From: Vibrio amylolyticus
Lineage (GTDB): Bacteria > Pseudomonadota > Gammaproteobacteria > Enterobacterales > Vibrionaceae
Direction: 5' to 3'
Assembly: GCF_023145695.1 (NCBI RefSeq)
Contig: NZ_JAJHVV010000018.1
Location: 1 to 64,000 of the forward strand
Length of the DNA stretch: 64,000 bases
The position numbers and the translations under genes are program-made. This document shows, piece after piece, positions 25,109 to 34,003 of this stretch (its first letter is position 1; each line of letters begins with the position of its first letter). Under the pieces are notes generated by a model, which saw nothing but the letters and a program-made list of their open reading frames with translations, made no database searches and was not told the DNA's origin.

Positions 25109-26338
25109 ATGAGATATTTAATAAAATTGAGCCTATTTTTTGCGGTGTGTTTTTCAGCCGTAGGGCAGAGTGGAACGTTAGTCATTGAGAGTTGGCGTGA
25201 GGATGGAAAAATCTGGGACGAGAAAATAATTCCAGCGTTTAATGCGAAGCATCCTGGTATAAAAGTCGAATATCGGCATACGATAGCAACAGAGTATAAC
25301 GACCAGTTAAACGGTCGACTCGCTGATGGTAGCGCCGGAGATATTATTACGTGCCGCCCGTTTGATGATTCTCTTAAGTTATTTGAAGCTGGGCATTTAG
25401 TGGATTTGACCGACGAAGATGGAATGGAAAACTTTCCTTCCTTTGCGCAGTCAGCTTGGCAAACCGATGACGGAGCGTCCACCTTTTGTCTTCCTTTAGC
25501 GTCTGTTATTCATGGGTTCTTTTACAATAAAACGATATTTTCTGAGCTAGGTCTGAAAGAGCCAAATACGGTTGAAGAGTTCTTTATGGCACTCGAAAAA
25601 GTGAAAGGGGATGGCAAATATGTCCCTTTAGCAATGGGGACTAATGATAAATGGGAAGCTGCAACCATGGGCTTTCAAAACGTTGGCCCAAACTATTGGA
25701 GCGGTGAGGATGGTCGTTTCTCGATAATCTCAGGCGAGGGTAAGTTATCGGCACCTGAATATGTTGCCGTCTTTGAACAGCTTGGTCGTTGGGGCCCTTA
25801 TATGGGTGAAGGTTACCAAACTCGGGGTTATGGTGATGCCATTGAGATGTTTGGTGGTGGTAAAGCCGCTGTGTACCCGGCGGGCTCTTGGGATATTTCA
25901 GCGTTCAATAGTAAGATTGATTTAGGGGTATTCAGACCGCCAGTTGCTAATTCCGGTGATGATTGCTTTATCAGTGACCACACCGATATTGGGATAGGTG
26001 TGAATGCAAAAGGATCCAATCAAGAAGAAGCATTGATATTTATTAATTGGATGGCAAGTGAAGAATTTGCGGGTATTTTTACCAACGCATTACCAGGGTT
26101 CTTCTCTCTATCTAACCACTTTATCGATGTAGCAGATCCAACTGCGAAAGCAATGATCGCTTGGCGTGATGAGTGTGACTCAACGATTCGAAACTCATAC
26201 CAAATATTAAATCGTGGTGAACCAAGTCTAGAGATGGAGATCTGGGAAACCAGCGTAGGGGTTATTAATGGTTCTATGATGCCAGCTGATGCGGCTACTC
26301 GTTTACAGACTGGTTTAGAAGCATGGTATAAGCCCTAG
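25109..26338 (+). CDS. ABC-type sugar (family 1) solute-binding protein without transporter genes
   Basis: The protein has about 409 residues. A signal peptide (about 1-19, ending FSAVGQS) precedes a carbohydrate-type binding fold with TLVIESWREDGKIWDEKIIPAF, GDIITCRPFDDSL, FFYNKTIFSELGL and GAVYPAGSWD-like elements. The start at 25109 is fixed by GGTAGGGAG just upstream. No permease or ATPase gene lies nearby. The gene follows a chemoreceptor in the same direction after 37 bp, so it may serve chemotaxis rather than uptake, or share a distant transporter. The ligand is unknown. Confidence 0.9.
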   Translation: MRYLIKLSLFFAVCFSAVGQSGTLVIESWREDGKIWDEKIIPAFNAKHPGIKVEYRHTIATEYNDQLNGRLADGSAGDIITCRPFDDSLKLFEAGHLVDLTDEDGMENFPSFAQSAWQTDDGASTFCLPLASVIHGFFYNKTIFSELGLKEPNTVEEFFMALEKVKGDGKYVPLAMGTNDKWEAATMGFQNVGPNYWSGEDGRFSIISGEGKLSAPEYVAVFEQLGRWGPYMGEGYQTRGYGDAIEMFGGGKAAVYPAGSWDISAFNSKIDLGVFRPPVANSGDDCFISDHTDIGIGVNAKGSNQEEALIFINWMASEEFAGIFTNALPGFFSLSNHFIDVADPTAKAMIAWRDECDSTIRNSYQILNRGEPSLEMEIWETSVGVINGSMMPADAATRLQTGLEAWYKP

Positions 26339-26380
26339 ACGAAAATGATGACTAATTCACTCAATCGTTAAGTGATAAGA

Positions 26381-26409
26381 AAAAAGTGGAGAATCATTCT
26401 CCACTTTTT
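26381..26409. terminator. Intrinsic terminator after the binding-protein gene
   Basis: The arms AAAAAGTGGAGAA (26381-26393) and TTCTCCACTTTTT (26397-26409) form a perfect 13-bp stem with a TCA loop. Confidence 0.92.
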
Positions 26410-26583
26410 ATGAGTTGGATAATGATCAGGCTTGTGGGTGACGAGTCTGCATCTAGGTACACAATAAGCAGAGCAGTACATTACTTATCAGTATCGTCTT
26501 ACGTATTTGTTAACTAAATCAAAAAACAGAGCAAAAACAACCGTTAGCATAGTGATAGTTCGTTTTTAACAAGGTTAGTTAAT

Positions 26584-26802
26584 ATGGAAGACATGCAACG
26601 AAGCAAGGCGATCGTTATTTTATCGAGCATCACCTTTTTGGTGGGGTTCTTGTTTTTGATGGCTTCGGAGCAGAAGCTAGCCCCGATTATTATGATTCAT
26701 ATTTCATTTTGCATGTTTGTACTTCATGCTGATGTGTTCCGTTCTTCTTCCAAAGGTGATGATGCGGTATCTGGGTACCAGCGTGATAATCATATTTCTT
26801 GA
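26584..26802 (+). CDS. Small hypothetical membrane protein
   Basis: The predicted protein has 72 residues. Two hydrophobic segments (about 9-27 and 32-48) are followed by a polar tail. An AAGG about nine bases before the ATG is the only start signal. I do not recognise the family. It stands alone between a terminator and a convergent hydrolase gene. Confidence 0.6.
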   Translation: MEDMQRSKAIVILSSITFLVGFLFLMASEQKLAPIIMIHISFCMFVLHADVFRSSSKGDDAVSGYQRDNHIS

Positions 26803-26847
26803 GCGTAGTAGCCCTACACTCGCATACAGTGTAAGGCTTTCTATGGC

Positions 26848-27477
26848 TTAAGCTGCGGGGAGAATGCTTGGGATTAACTCCGCTAATGCTTTTGCTAACT
26901 TTGCGTGCTCTTCTTTGTTCCAATGCACGCCTTCTTGATCACAAGTCTTGATGACATCACCAGCGTTAAGAAAGTGACAACCTAATTCACTTGCTTGCTG
27001 TTCATAATAGTGTGCTAACTGCTTTGATTTTTCCTCTGCGTCAACAAAACTATCTTTAAAAGGGCCGACTTCAAGAACGGGTGGTGGCGAGACGAGAAGT
27101 ACTTCCGCGGGTTTGTGCATAAAGCCGTGATGAAATTGCTGAACGATCTGTACTAAACGAGCCGCTCCCTTAGCAATATCATGGGCGGTGACGCCAAATC
27201 GTGTTTGTAGGTCATTGGTGCCTAAGAGAATAATCACCAAATCAGGGTGGTGGCTTTCCAAACAAGGTAATAGGTAATCTACGCCTCGTTTTCCTATTTC
27301 AAAAGGGTCTTCAAAAACAGTGGTTCGTCCATTCTGTCCTTCCTCAATGATACGATAATCCGCGTCTAAGTTTGATTGTAAACGCATCGTCCAACGCTCA
27401 TTGGTATTAAATCGGCGTGGCTGACTAGGATCATAACCCCAAGTGTTGGAGTCTCCAAAACAGAGAATGGTTTTCAT
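26848..27477 (-). CDS. SGNH/GDSL-type esterase (arylesterase-like)
   Basis: The protein has 209 residues. The four SGNH blocks are present: GDSNTWGYD at about 8-16 with the nucleophile serine, the glycine in EEGQNGRTT, GTNDLQTRFG near residue 80-90 and the C-terminal DQEGVHWNKEEH with the catalytic aspartate and histidine. This variant resembles the family containing Mycobacterium smegmatis arylesterase, which acts as an esterase or acyltransferase. No signal peptide is seen, so it is cytoplasmic. The natural substrate is unknown. Confidence 0.9.
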   Translation of the reverse strand: MKTILCFGDSNTWGYDPSQPRRFNTNERWTMRLQSNLDADYRIIEEGQNGRTTVFEDPFEIGKRGVDYLLPCLESHHPDLVIILLGTNDLQTRFGVTAHDIAKGAARLVQIVQQFHHGFMHKPAEVLLVSPPPVLEVGPFKDSFVDAEEKSKQLAHYYEQQASELGCHFLNAGDVIKTCDQEGVHWNKEEHAKLAKALAELIPSILPAA

Positions 27478-27658
27478 ACACTTCCAGTAAGGGTTTGTTT
27501 TTGATTTCTTTATTATGCTCGAGAAATTCGTGTTTTGTTAACCTAAAACACTAATTTTTTGGTTTTTCTTAAGCGACTTAGAAATTTGAGAACAGCGTAA
27601 TCATGTGAGTGAATCTGTTTGATATACTCATGATTCTATTGAGACAAAGGATGACGTT

Positions 27659-27919
27659 ATGTCGAAAACCGCGAAGCTACTGAATGAAGATAAATTGGTA
27701 AAGAAAGCGTTAGAAGTCGGTTTTAAGATGGCTAAAATGCAAGGGCTAGAGTTACCGAGTTCATCCCAGCCGATAAAAATTAAGGCCGTGTATCTATTTT
27801 TAGTCGAGGTAAATCAAATCCCCCCGCTTCCTGCAGACAAACTCGACGGTGCAAATATCAAAAAGCGTCTAGCAATATGGCTACATAGCGCATTGCCTGA
27901 TAATGATCCACTGAAATAG
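27659..27919 (+). CDS. DUF5062 family protein
   Basis: The protein has 86 residues and is small, lysine-rich and soluble. The pattern LVKKALEVGFKMAKMQG at the start and KAVYLFLVEVNQIPPLP in the middle fits DUF5062, a short family seen mainly in Vibrio and Shewanella-type bacteria. No function is known. The ribosome site AAAGGATGACGTT precedes the ATG. It is a single gene. Confidence 0.8.
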   Translation: MSKTAKLLNEDKLVKKALEVGFKMAKMQGLELPSSSQPIKIKAVYLFLVEVNQIPPLPADKLDGANIKKRLAIWLHSALPDNDPLK

Positions 27920-28101
27920 AAGCTCCATTTCTCATTTTTACCTCGGGTGCAGGTGTGAAAATACGTTTGCCCCGACCGACAACGATACTACATCGCTAAT
28001 TTTTTCTTCTTTCCTCCATCAGAACGACAGCTTCTGTTAGATCATATTCGTCTATTTTATCTATGCTCAAACTAACTCAACGATGACAGTTTAATTTCAC
28101 T

Positions 28102-28122
28102 AAGTGTTATGTTATAACGTTT
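28102..28122 (+). promoter_or_regulatory. Zur-box-like operator upstream of the COG0523 GTPase
   Basis: The imperfect palindrome AAGTGTTATGTTATAACGTT has the GTTAT/ATAAC half-sites of gamma-proteobacterial Zur boxes. It lies 34-54 bases before the GTPase start, where a repressor would cover the promoter. No binding data are available. Confidence 0.65.
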
Positions 28123-28155
28123 GTGGTTTTGTTGTGGTCTATAAAGAGATGCTTA

Positions 28156-29157
28156 ATGAGTTCGAATCACGCCTCTATTCATGCCGTCCCCACCAATATT
28201 ATCACTGGTTTTTTGGGGGTAGGAAAAACATCAGTTATATTAAATCTATTACGAGATAAACCAGAGGGAGAGCGCTGGGCGGTTCTGGTTAATGAATTCG
28301 GTGAAATTGGCATTGATGGTAGCCTCTTGCGTGGCCAATCGCCTGATAACCGACATGTAATTATTCGTGAGGTGCCTGGAGGGTGCATGTGTTGCGCTGC
28401 AGGTCTTCCAATGCAAATTGCATTGAGCCAATTGCTAGCAGAAGCCAAGCCTGACAGATTATTGATTGAACCAACGGGGCTTGGGCATCCAAAAGAGGTG
28501 CTTCAGGTTTTATTATCTGGTCATTACCGAGAGGTTTTGTCTCTGCAGAAGACGTTGACTCTAGTTGATGCTAGAAAACTGTCGGATGAACGTTATACCC
28601 AACATGATACGTTTAACCAACAAATATCGATAGCCGATACTATCGTAGGAAGTAAGCACGATCTTTATCAAAGCGACGATGAAGAAAGGTTGATCTATTA
28701 CGTTAAACATCAAGAAAACTCAAAAGCTAACGTTGTCTTTTCTCGCCACGGAGAGCTAGCGCTTTCACTGTTTGAAGGTGAAACCACATATACGAATCAA
28801 TTAACTGATCACCATCATCATGGGCAAAGTAAACCACTGGTGTCGGAGTTAGTTCTACCTGAGTCAGGATTTCTGAAAGCGACAAATGAGGGAGAAGGTT
28901 TTCAAAGTGTCGGTTGGAGGTTTGAGCCGAGTAAGGTATTCGACCAACAAAAGCTCACCGCATTACTGACAGGATTGAGCACAGAACGAATGAAAGCTGT
29001 GTTCATTACCAATATGGGTATATATGGTTTTAACCTAACGCCTGATGGTTTGACCGTCATTGAATTGGATGAGTGTTTAGAAAGTCGCATTGAACTAATA
29101 TCTGACACTATTGACGAGTCATTCCAAGCACAGTTGTTCGCATGCCTAGCTGTTTAA
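28156..29157 (+). CDS. COG0523 (CobW/ZigA-type) G3E GTPase, probable zinc metallochaperone
   Basis: The protein has about 333 residues. It has the P-loop GFLGVGKTS at 18-26, the family metal-binding motif GCMCC at 76-80, the LIEPTGLGHP switch region and a short histidine stretch (DHHHHG) before the C-terminal CobW_C domain. COG0523 GTPases deliver metals, often zinc during starvation. The start at 28156 (MSSNHASI) is chosen over an ATG-like GTG upstream, which would lie inside the operator. A Zur-box-like palindrome precedes it, and an M23 endopeptidase gene follows after 36 bp, so the two may form a zinc-limitation unit. Confidence 0.9.
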   Translation: MSSNHASIHAVPTNIITGFLGVGKTSVILNLLRDKPEGERWAVLVNEFGEIGIDGSLLRGQSPDNRHVIIREVPGGCMCCAAGLPMQIALSQLLAEAKPDRLLIEPTGLGHPKEVLQVLLSGHYREVLSLQKTLTLVDARKLSDERYTQHDTFNQQISIADTIVGSKHDLYQSDDEERLIYYVKHQENSKANVVFSRHGELALSLFEGETTYTNQLTDHHHHGQSKPLVSELVLPESGFLKATNEGEGFQSVGWRFEPSKVFDQQKLTALLTGLSTERMKAVFITNMGIYGFNLTPDGLTVIELDECLESRIELISDTIDESFQAQLFACLAV

Positions 29158-29193
29158 CTCTCCAACCTTACCATTTTTAACGCTAATAATTTT

Positions 29194-30468
29194 ATGACAC
29201 TTTTCCGATACACATTAATTGCAATCGCGTTGATTGCTTTCTCACTTGCTGCGGTGATTACGTTAACTTCTACACCTAATAACGAAGTCACCGATATAAA
29301 AGTCACTTCCTACGAGAATCAAGAGCAAGAACCTACGCAGATCCTTAACACTTCAAACATTGCTCGAATCCATTACTTTGTAAAAGTTGGCGACTCATTA
29401 AGCACTATATTGTCATCTTGGGGGATAACCTTTGAAGTTACTCAGAAAGTCTTAGAGGCTGACCTTGAGTCACTTAAATTGGATACCATCAAACCGGGCG
29501 ACCACCTAGAATTCCACCTAGATGGCGACTCACAACAGCTCGTTAAGTTGATCTATCATGAAAGCCTTGTCGAGCGCGCGATATATAAGAAAGTAAAAGG
29601 CGGCGATTACGTTTATGACTTTGTTGAAGAAGCAGGGGAGTGGAAAGAAAAGCTCATTTCTGGAACGGTTCATGGCAGCTTTTCGACATCAGCTCATAAA
29701 CTCGGCTTAACAACGGCTCAGATCGCTAATATTACAAGAGTACTGAGAGATAAGGTTAACTTCTCTAGAGAGCTTAGGGCAGGCGACCGCTTTAATGTGC
29801 TCGTGAAGGAGCAATATTTAGGAAGTCATCTGACAGGCAATACCGAAATACAAGGCATTTCTATTTCATTACGCGGAAAAGAGGTCGCGGCCTTTTTAGC
29901 TGAAGACGGTCGCTTTTATGATAGGGATGGAGATAGCCTAGAGCAGGCATTTGTTCGTTACCCGATAGACAAGAAATTTCGTCGAGTGACATCGCCTTTT
30001 AACCCGAAAAGAAAGCACCCTGTCACTGGGCGAGTGACGCCACATAACGGGACTGATTTTGCTACGCCTGTTGGCGCACCTGTATACTCCACGGGAGACG
30101 GCAAAGTGATCGCGGTTCGAAACCACCCCTATGCAGGGAAGTATTTGGTTATTGAACACAACAGCGTTTATAAGACTCGATACCTTCATCTCGACCGCTT
30201 TTTAGTCAAGCGTGGTCAAAACGTTAAACGCGGTCAAAAGATCGCCCTAGCGGGCGCGACTGGGAGAATAACGGGGCCACATTTGCATTTTGAAGTGCTA
30301 GTCAGAAACCGAGCGGTAGACCCAATGACAGCTGATCTCCCATTAGCGACTTCGATTGATCAAAGTGAAAGGGCGTCGTTTATGGCGCGAGTATCGGTGT
30401 TTGATGATCTTGTTGCTGTAGAGCAACGCGCATCCAATACTAAACTTGAGGCTAAGTCAGACGTTTAA
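29194..30468 (+). CDS. M23 family peptidoglycan DD-endopeptidase (MepM/ShyB-like)
   Basis: The protein has 424 residues. An N-terminal membrane anchor or signal (about 5-25) is followed by an OapA/LysM-like region (about 55-110, with YFVKVGDSLSTILSSWGI), a second helper domain and a C-terminal lysostaphin-type peptidase domain (about 265-380). Zinc-site motifs are HNGTDFATP (about 285) and HLHFEV (about 363). Such enzymes cut peptidoglycan cross-links during growth. It sits 36 bp after the COG0523 gene. In Vibrio cholerae the paralogue ShyB is Zur-controlled and works in low zinc, and this gene has the same context signals. It ends in a terminator. Confidence 0.9.
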   Translation: MTLFRYTLIAIALIAFSLAAVITLTSTPNNEVTDIKVTSYENQEQEPTQILNTSNIARIHYFVKVGDSLSTILSSWGITFEVTQKVLEADLESLKLDTIKPGDHLEFHLDGDSQQLVKLIYHESLVERAIYKKVKGGDYVYDFVEEAGEWKEKLISGTVHGSFSTSAHKLGLTTAQIANITRVLRDKVNFSRELRAGDRFNVLVKEQYLGSHLTGNTEIQGISISLRGKEVAAFLAEDGRFYDRDGDSLEQAFVRYPIDKKFRRVTSPFNPKRKHPVTGRVTPHNGTDFATPVGAPVYSTGDGKVIAVRNHPYAGKYLVIEHNSVYKTRYLHLDRFLVKRGQNVKRGQKIALAGATGRITGPHLHFEVLVRNRAVDPMTADLPLATSIDQSERASFMARVSVFDDLVAVEQRASNTKLEAKSDV

Positions 30469-30489
30469 TCGACCTAGCACTATAGACAA

Positions 30490-30521
30490 AAAAATGGACA
30501 AACCGAAGTTTGTCCATTTTT
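30490..30521. terminator. Bidirectional terminator between M23 gene and gcvP
   Basis: AAAAATGGACAAAC and GTTTGTCCATTTTT form a 14-bp stem with a CGAA tetraloop, with T-rich tails in both directions. It serves the convergent endopeptidase and gcvP genes. Confidence 0.93.
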
Positions 30522-30562
30522 CAATTTAGGCTGTTATAAACTCCAACTGGAGATTTAAAAGC

Positions 30563-33439
30563 TTACTGGTAGTGATCAATGCTTGGGCAAGAACAAATCA
30601 GGTTACGGTCACCGTGCACGTTATCAACGCGGTTTACCGTAGGCCAGTACTTAGACTGCTTAGTTGACCATGAAGGGAAACACGCCAGTTCACGCGAGTA
30701 AGGGCGGTCCCACTCTTCGCTAGATAGGTCTACTTGTGTATGTGGAGCATTAACAAGTGGGTTGTTATCTAGTGGCCAAGCGCCTTCTTTCACTGCTGTC
30801 ATCTCATGACGAATCGCGATCATCGCCTCACAGAAACGGTCTAGTTCTTCCAAATCTTCAGATTCAGTTGGTTCTACCATTAATGTGCCTGCAACTGGGA
30901 ACGACATTGTTGGCGCGTGGAAACCGTAGTCCATTAGACGCTTAGCGATATCTTCTTCGCTGATGCCTGTCTCTTCTTTTAGCGGACGAATATCGATAAT
31001 ACATTCGTGCGCTACGCGGCCGTTAGTACCACGGTAAAGAACAGGGTAGTGAGGACGAAGCATTTCCATCACATAGTTTGCGTTTAGAATCGCAACTTTA
31101 GTCGCTTCAGTCAGGCCAGGCTCACCCATCATGGCAATGTAAGCCCAAGAGATAGGCAAAATAGAAGCGCTACCTAGATCCGCAGCAGAAACCGCGTAAT
31201 CTGTGCCTTGTGAACCATTCTCGATGTGACCTGGTAGGAAAGGTGCTAGGTGCGATTTAACACCGATAGGCCCCATACCTGGACCACCACCACCGTGTGG
31301 AATACAGAACGTTTTGTGTAAGTTTAGGTGCGAAACATCCGAGCCGATAAAGCCTGGAGATGTTAGACCAACCTGTGCGTTCATGTTTGCGCCGTCTAGG
31401 TAAACTTGACCGCCTGCAGCATGAACCATTTCACATACTTCTTTCACTTGCTCTTCGTAAACGCCATGCGTTGAAGGGTAAGTGATCATGATGCTTGAAA
31501 GGTTGTCGTGGTGCTTCTCGATCTTCGCGGCTAGGTCAGCCATGTCGATGTTGCCATCGTCATCACACTTAACAACTACAACTTTCATAGACACCATTGA
31601 TGCTGTCGCTGGGTTTGTACCGTGTGCAGAGCTAGGGATTAGACACACATTACGGTGACCTTCGCCACGGCTTGCATGGTAACGTTGAATCGCAATCAAA
31701 CCTGCGTATTCACCAGAAGCACCAGAGTTAGGTTGCAGTGAGAAATCATCGTAGCCAGTGATTTCACACAGTTTTTCTTTTAGATCTTGTGCGAGTGCTG
31801 TGTAACCTGCAGCTTGCTCTAGTGGAGCAAATGGGTGCATTTCACCAAACTCAGGCCAAGTGACCGGAATCATCTCTGCTACGGCGTTAAGTTTCATGGT
31901 ACAGCTACCTAGCGGGATCATACCGTGAGTCAGCGAGAAATCTTTATTCTCAAGCTGTTTCAGGTAACGCATCATTTGCGTTTCACTGTGGTGCGTATTG
32001 AAAACTGGGTGAGTTAGGAATTTAGACTCACGACGACAGCTTTCTGGAATTGCTGCAAACTCGTTCGTAGCAATTTCAGTGGACAGTGCATTGAAATCTT
32101 CAGTAACGTTGAAGATAGCGAATAGCGCTTCGATATCAGAGGTTGTTGTTGTCTCATCAAGACTAATACCAATCTGAGTTGGTAGTTTACGCAGGTTGAT
32201 ATCAGCCGCTTGAGCTTTCGCATAAAGCGCGTCTGTTTGAGTGCCTGTATTTAGCGTAATCGTGTCAAAGAAGCTGTTGTGAGCAAGCTCAAAACCAGAC
32301 TTCGTTAGACCAGCCGCTAAGATTGCTGTCATGTGATGCGTGCGACGAGCGATAGTACGTAGGCCTTCAGCGCCGTGATAAACCGCGAAGAAAGATGCCA
32401 TGTTCGCAAGCAGTGCTTGAGCGGTACAGATGTTTGATGTCGCTTTCTCGCGGCGGATGTGTTGCTCACGAGTTTGCATAGCCATGCGTAATGCTTGGTT
32501 GCCTTTTGAGTCTACAGAGACACCAATGATACGACCTGGCATGGTACGTTTGTGTTTGTCACGTGTTGCCATGAATGCAGCGTGAGGACCGCCGTAACCC
32601 ATTGGAACACCAAAGCGTTGAGATGAACCGATGACAACGTCAGCGCCCATCTCACCAGCAGGTTTTAATAGAGTAGAAGCAAGTAGATCAGTAACCACAG
32701 TCACCAATGTTTTGTTTGCTTGTGCTGCAGCGATAATGTCAGTGAGGTCTTGTACTTGACCTGTTGTGCTTGGGTATTGAACCAGAGCGCCAAACACATC
32801 TTGTTGAGGTAGCGTTTCAAGTGCGCCAACCAACACTTCAAAACCGATGTACTCTGCGCGAGTTTTAACAACTTCTAGCGTCTGAGGGTGTACATCGTCT
32901 GCAACAAAGAAGACTTTGCTTTTGCTTTTACCTGCGCGCTTACAAAGCGTCATCGCTTCGCCAGCGGCGGTTGCTTCATCAAGCAGTGATGCGTTGGCAA
33001 TATCCATCGCCGTTAAATCCATCACCATTTGTTGAAAATTCAGTAGTGCTTCTAATCGGCCTTGTGAGATTTCTGGCTGATAAGGTGTGTACGCAGTGTA
33101 CCAACCTGGATTTTCTAGCACGTTACGTAGAATAACGTTAGGGGTAAAGGTGTTGTAATAGCCTTGTCCGATAAAGGTACGTTTAACTTGGTTCTTATTA
33201 GCGAATTCTTTCATCGCGACCAGCATGTCCGTTTCACTTTTTGGAGCTGCAAGCGTCATTGGCTTTTCAACGCGGATCTGCGATGGAACCGTTTCATCAA
33301 TAAGAGAGTCAAGGCTAGCAGCATTAATCGCTTCTAGCATCTTTTGTTGATCCGCTTTATTTGGACCGTTGTGACGTGCAACGAATTCGTTTTGTGTGCC
33401 CAGATCGGCTAGTAACGGGCTTTGAAGTAATTCAGTCAT
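30563..33439 (-). CDS. gcvP: Glycine dehydrogenase (decarboxylating), P-protein
   Basis: The enzyme has 958 residues, the normal size for the single-chain P-protein. It decarboxylates glycine with PLP and passes the methylamine group to lipoyl-GcvH in the glycine cleavage system. Both homologous halves are present, and the PLP lysine lies in LNLHKTFCIPHGGGGPG at about 708. The ATG at 33437-33439 has AAAGGAACA before it. It is the last gene of the glyA-gcvH-gcvP set, separated from gcvH by a strong terminator-like hairpin, so it may have its own promoter or depend on read-through. Confidence 0.97.
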   Translation of the reverse strand: MTELLQSPLLADLGTQNEFVARHNGPNKADQQKMLEAINAASLDSLIDETVPSQIRVEKPMTLAAPKSETDMLVAMKEFANKNQVKRTFIGQGYYNTFTPNVILRNVLENPGWYTAYTPYQPEISQGRLEALLNFQQMVMDLTAMDIANASLLDEATAAGEAMTLCKRAGKSKSKVFFVADDVHPQTLEVVKTRAEYIGFEVLVGALETLPQQDVFGALVQYPSTTGQVQDLTDIIAAAQANKTLVTVVTDLLASTLLKPAGEMGADVVIGSSQRFGVPMGYGGPHAAFMATRDKHKRTMPGRIIGVSVDSKGNQALRMAMQTREQHIRREKATSNICTAQALLANMASFFAVYHGAEGLRTIARRTHHMTAILAAGLTKSGFELAHNSFFDTITLNTGTQTDALYAKAQAADINLRKLPTQIGISLDETTTTSDIEALFAIFNVTEDFNALSTEIATNEFAAIPESCRRESKFLTHPVFNTHHSETQMMRYLKQLENKDFSLTHGMIPLGSCTMKLNAVAEMIPVTWPEFGEMHPFAPLEQAAGYTALAQDLKEKLCEITGYDDFSLQPNSGASGEYAGLIAIQRYHASRGEGHRNVCLIPSSAHGTNPATASMVSMKVVVVKCDDDGNIDMADLAAKIEKHHDNLSSIMITYPSTHGVYEEQVKEVCEMVHAAGGQVYLDGANMNAQVGLTSPGFIGSDVSHLNLHKTFCIPHGGGGPGMGPIGVKSHLAPFLPGHIENGSQGTDYAVSAADLGSASILPISWAYIAMMGEPGLTEATKVAILNANYVMEMLRPHYPVLYRGTNGRVAHECIIDIRPLKEETGISEEDIAKRLMDYGFHAPTMSFPVAGTLMVEPTESEDLEELDRFCEAMIAIRHEMTAVKEGAWPLDNNPLVNAPHTQVDLSSEEWDRPYSRELACFPSWSTKQSKYWPTVNRVDNVHGDRNLICSCPSIDHYQ

Positions 33440-33521
33440 TGTTCCTTTACCTTCTTTAACAGATGGAAATCAATCGCAATTCATTATGAAATTCGGTAAT
33501 GATACGCTTAATATTCATCTT

Positions 33522-33554
33522 GAAAAAAAGCTGCCGTGTTGGAGTAACAGGGCA
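33522..33554 (-). terminator. Terminator-like hairpin between gcvH and gcvP
   Basis: On the minus strand AAAGCTGCCCTGTT pairs with AACACGGCAGCTTT (one mismatch) around ACTCC and is followed by TTTTTTTC. It is well placed to end most gcvH transcripts. Confidence 0.85.
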
Positions 33555-33574
33555 GCTTTAATTTGTCTTCCTAA

Positions 33575-33955
33575 TTACTCATCTTCGATTGAGTTTAGGT
33601 ATTCTTCAGCATCTTTTAGATTATCAAGCTCTGATGGATCAGAAAGCTTCACTTTAACGATCCAGCCACCTTCGTAAGACTCTTCGTTAATCAGTTCAGG
33701 GCTATCTTCTAGCTCTTCGTTGATTTCAACAATCTCACCAGTCACAGGCGCATAGATGTCTGATGCTGCTTTTACTGACTCAACCAAAGAGAAGCTTTCG
33801 CCTGCTTCGATTTCGTCTTCAACTTCTGGCAAGTCGACAAATACAACATCGCCAAGCATCTCTTGTGCGTGCTCAGAAATACCGATTGTTACAGTGCCGT
33901 CACCGTTGTCTTTTACCCACTCGTGGCTATCTGCAAACTTCAGTGTGTTATCCAT
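33575..33955 (-). CDS. gcvH: Glycine cleavage system H protein
   Basis: The protein has 126 residues and is the lipoyl carrier that shuttles the aminomethyl group between P, T and L proteins. The lipoylated lysine is K62 in the strict motif ESVKAASD, and HEWVKDNGDGTVTIGIS at the start is typical. The ribosome site GGAGATTAAGCA precedes ATG. It lies 48 bp after glyA in the same direction and probably shares its promoter and operator. Confidence 0.97.
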   Translation of the reverse strand: MDNTLKFADSHEWVKDNGDGTVTIGISEHAQEMLGDVVFVDLPEVEDEIEAGESFSLVESVKAASDIYAPVTGEIVEINEELEDSPELINEESYEGGWIVKVKLSDPSELDNLKDAEEYLNSIEDE

Positions 33956-34003
33956 TGCTTAATCTCCAAAAATAACTTTAGGTTCAAATGTTTATAATAT
34001 GAC

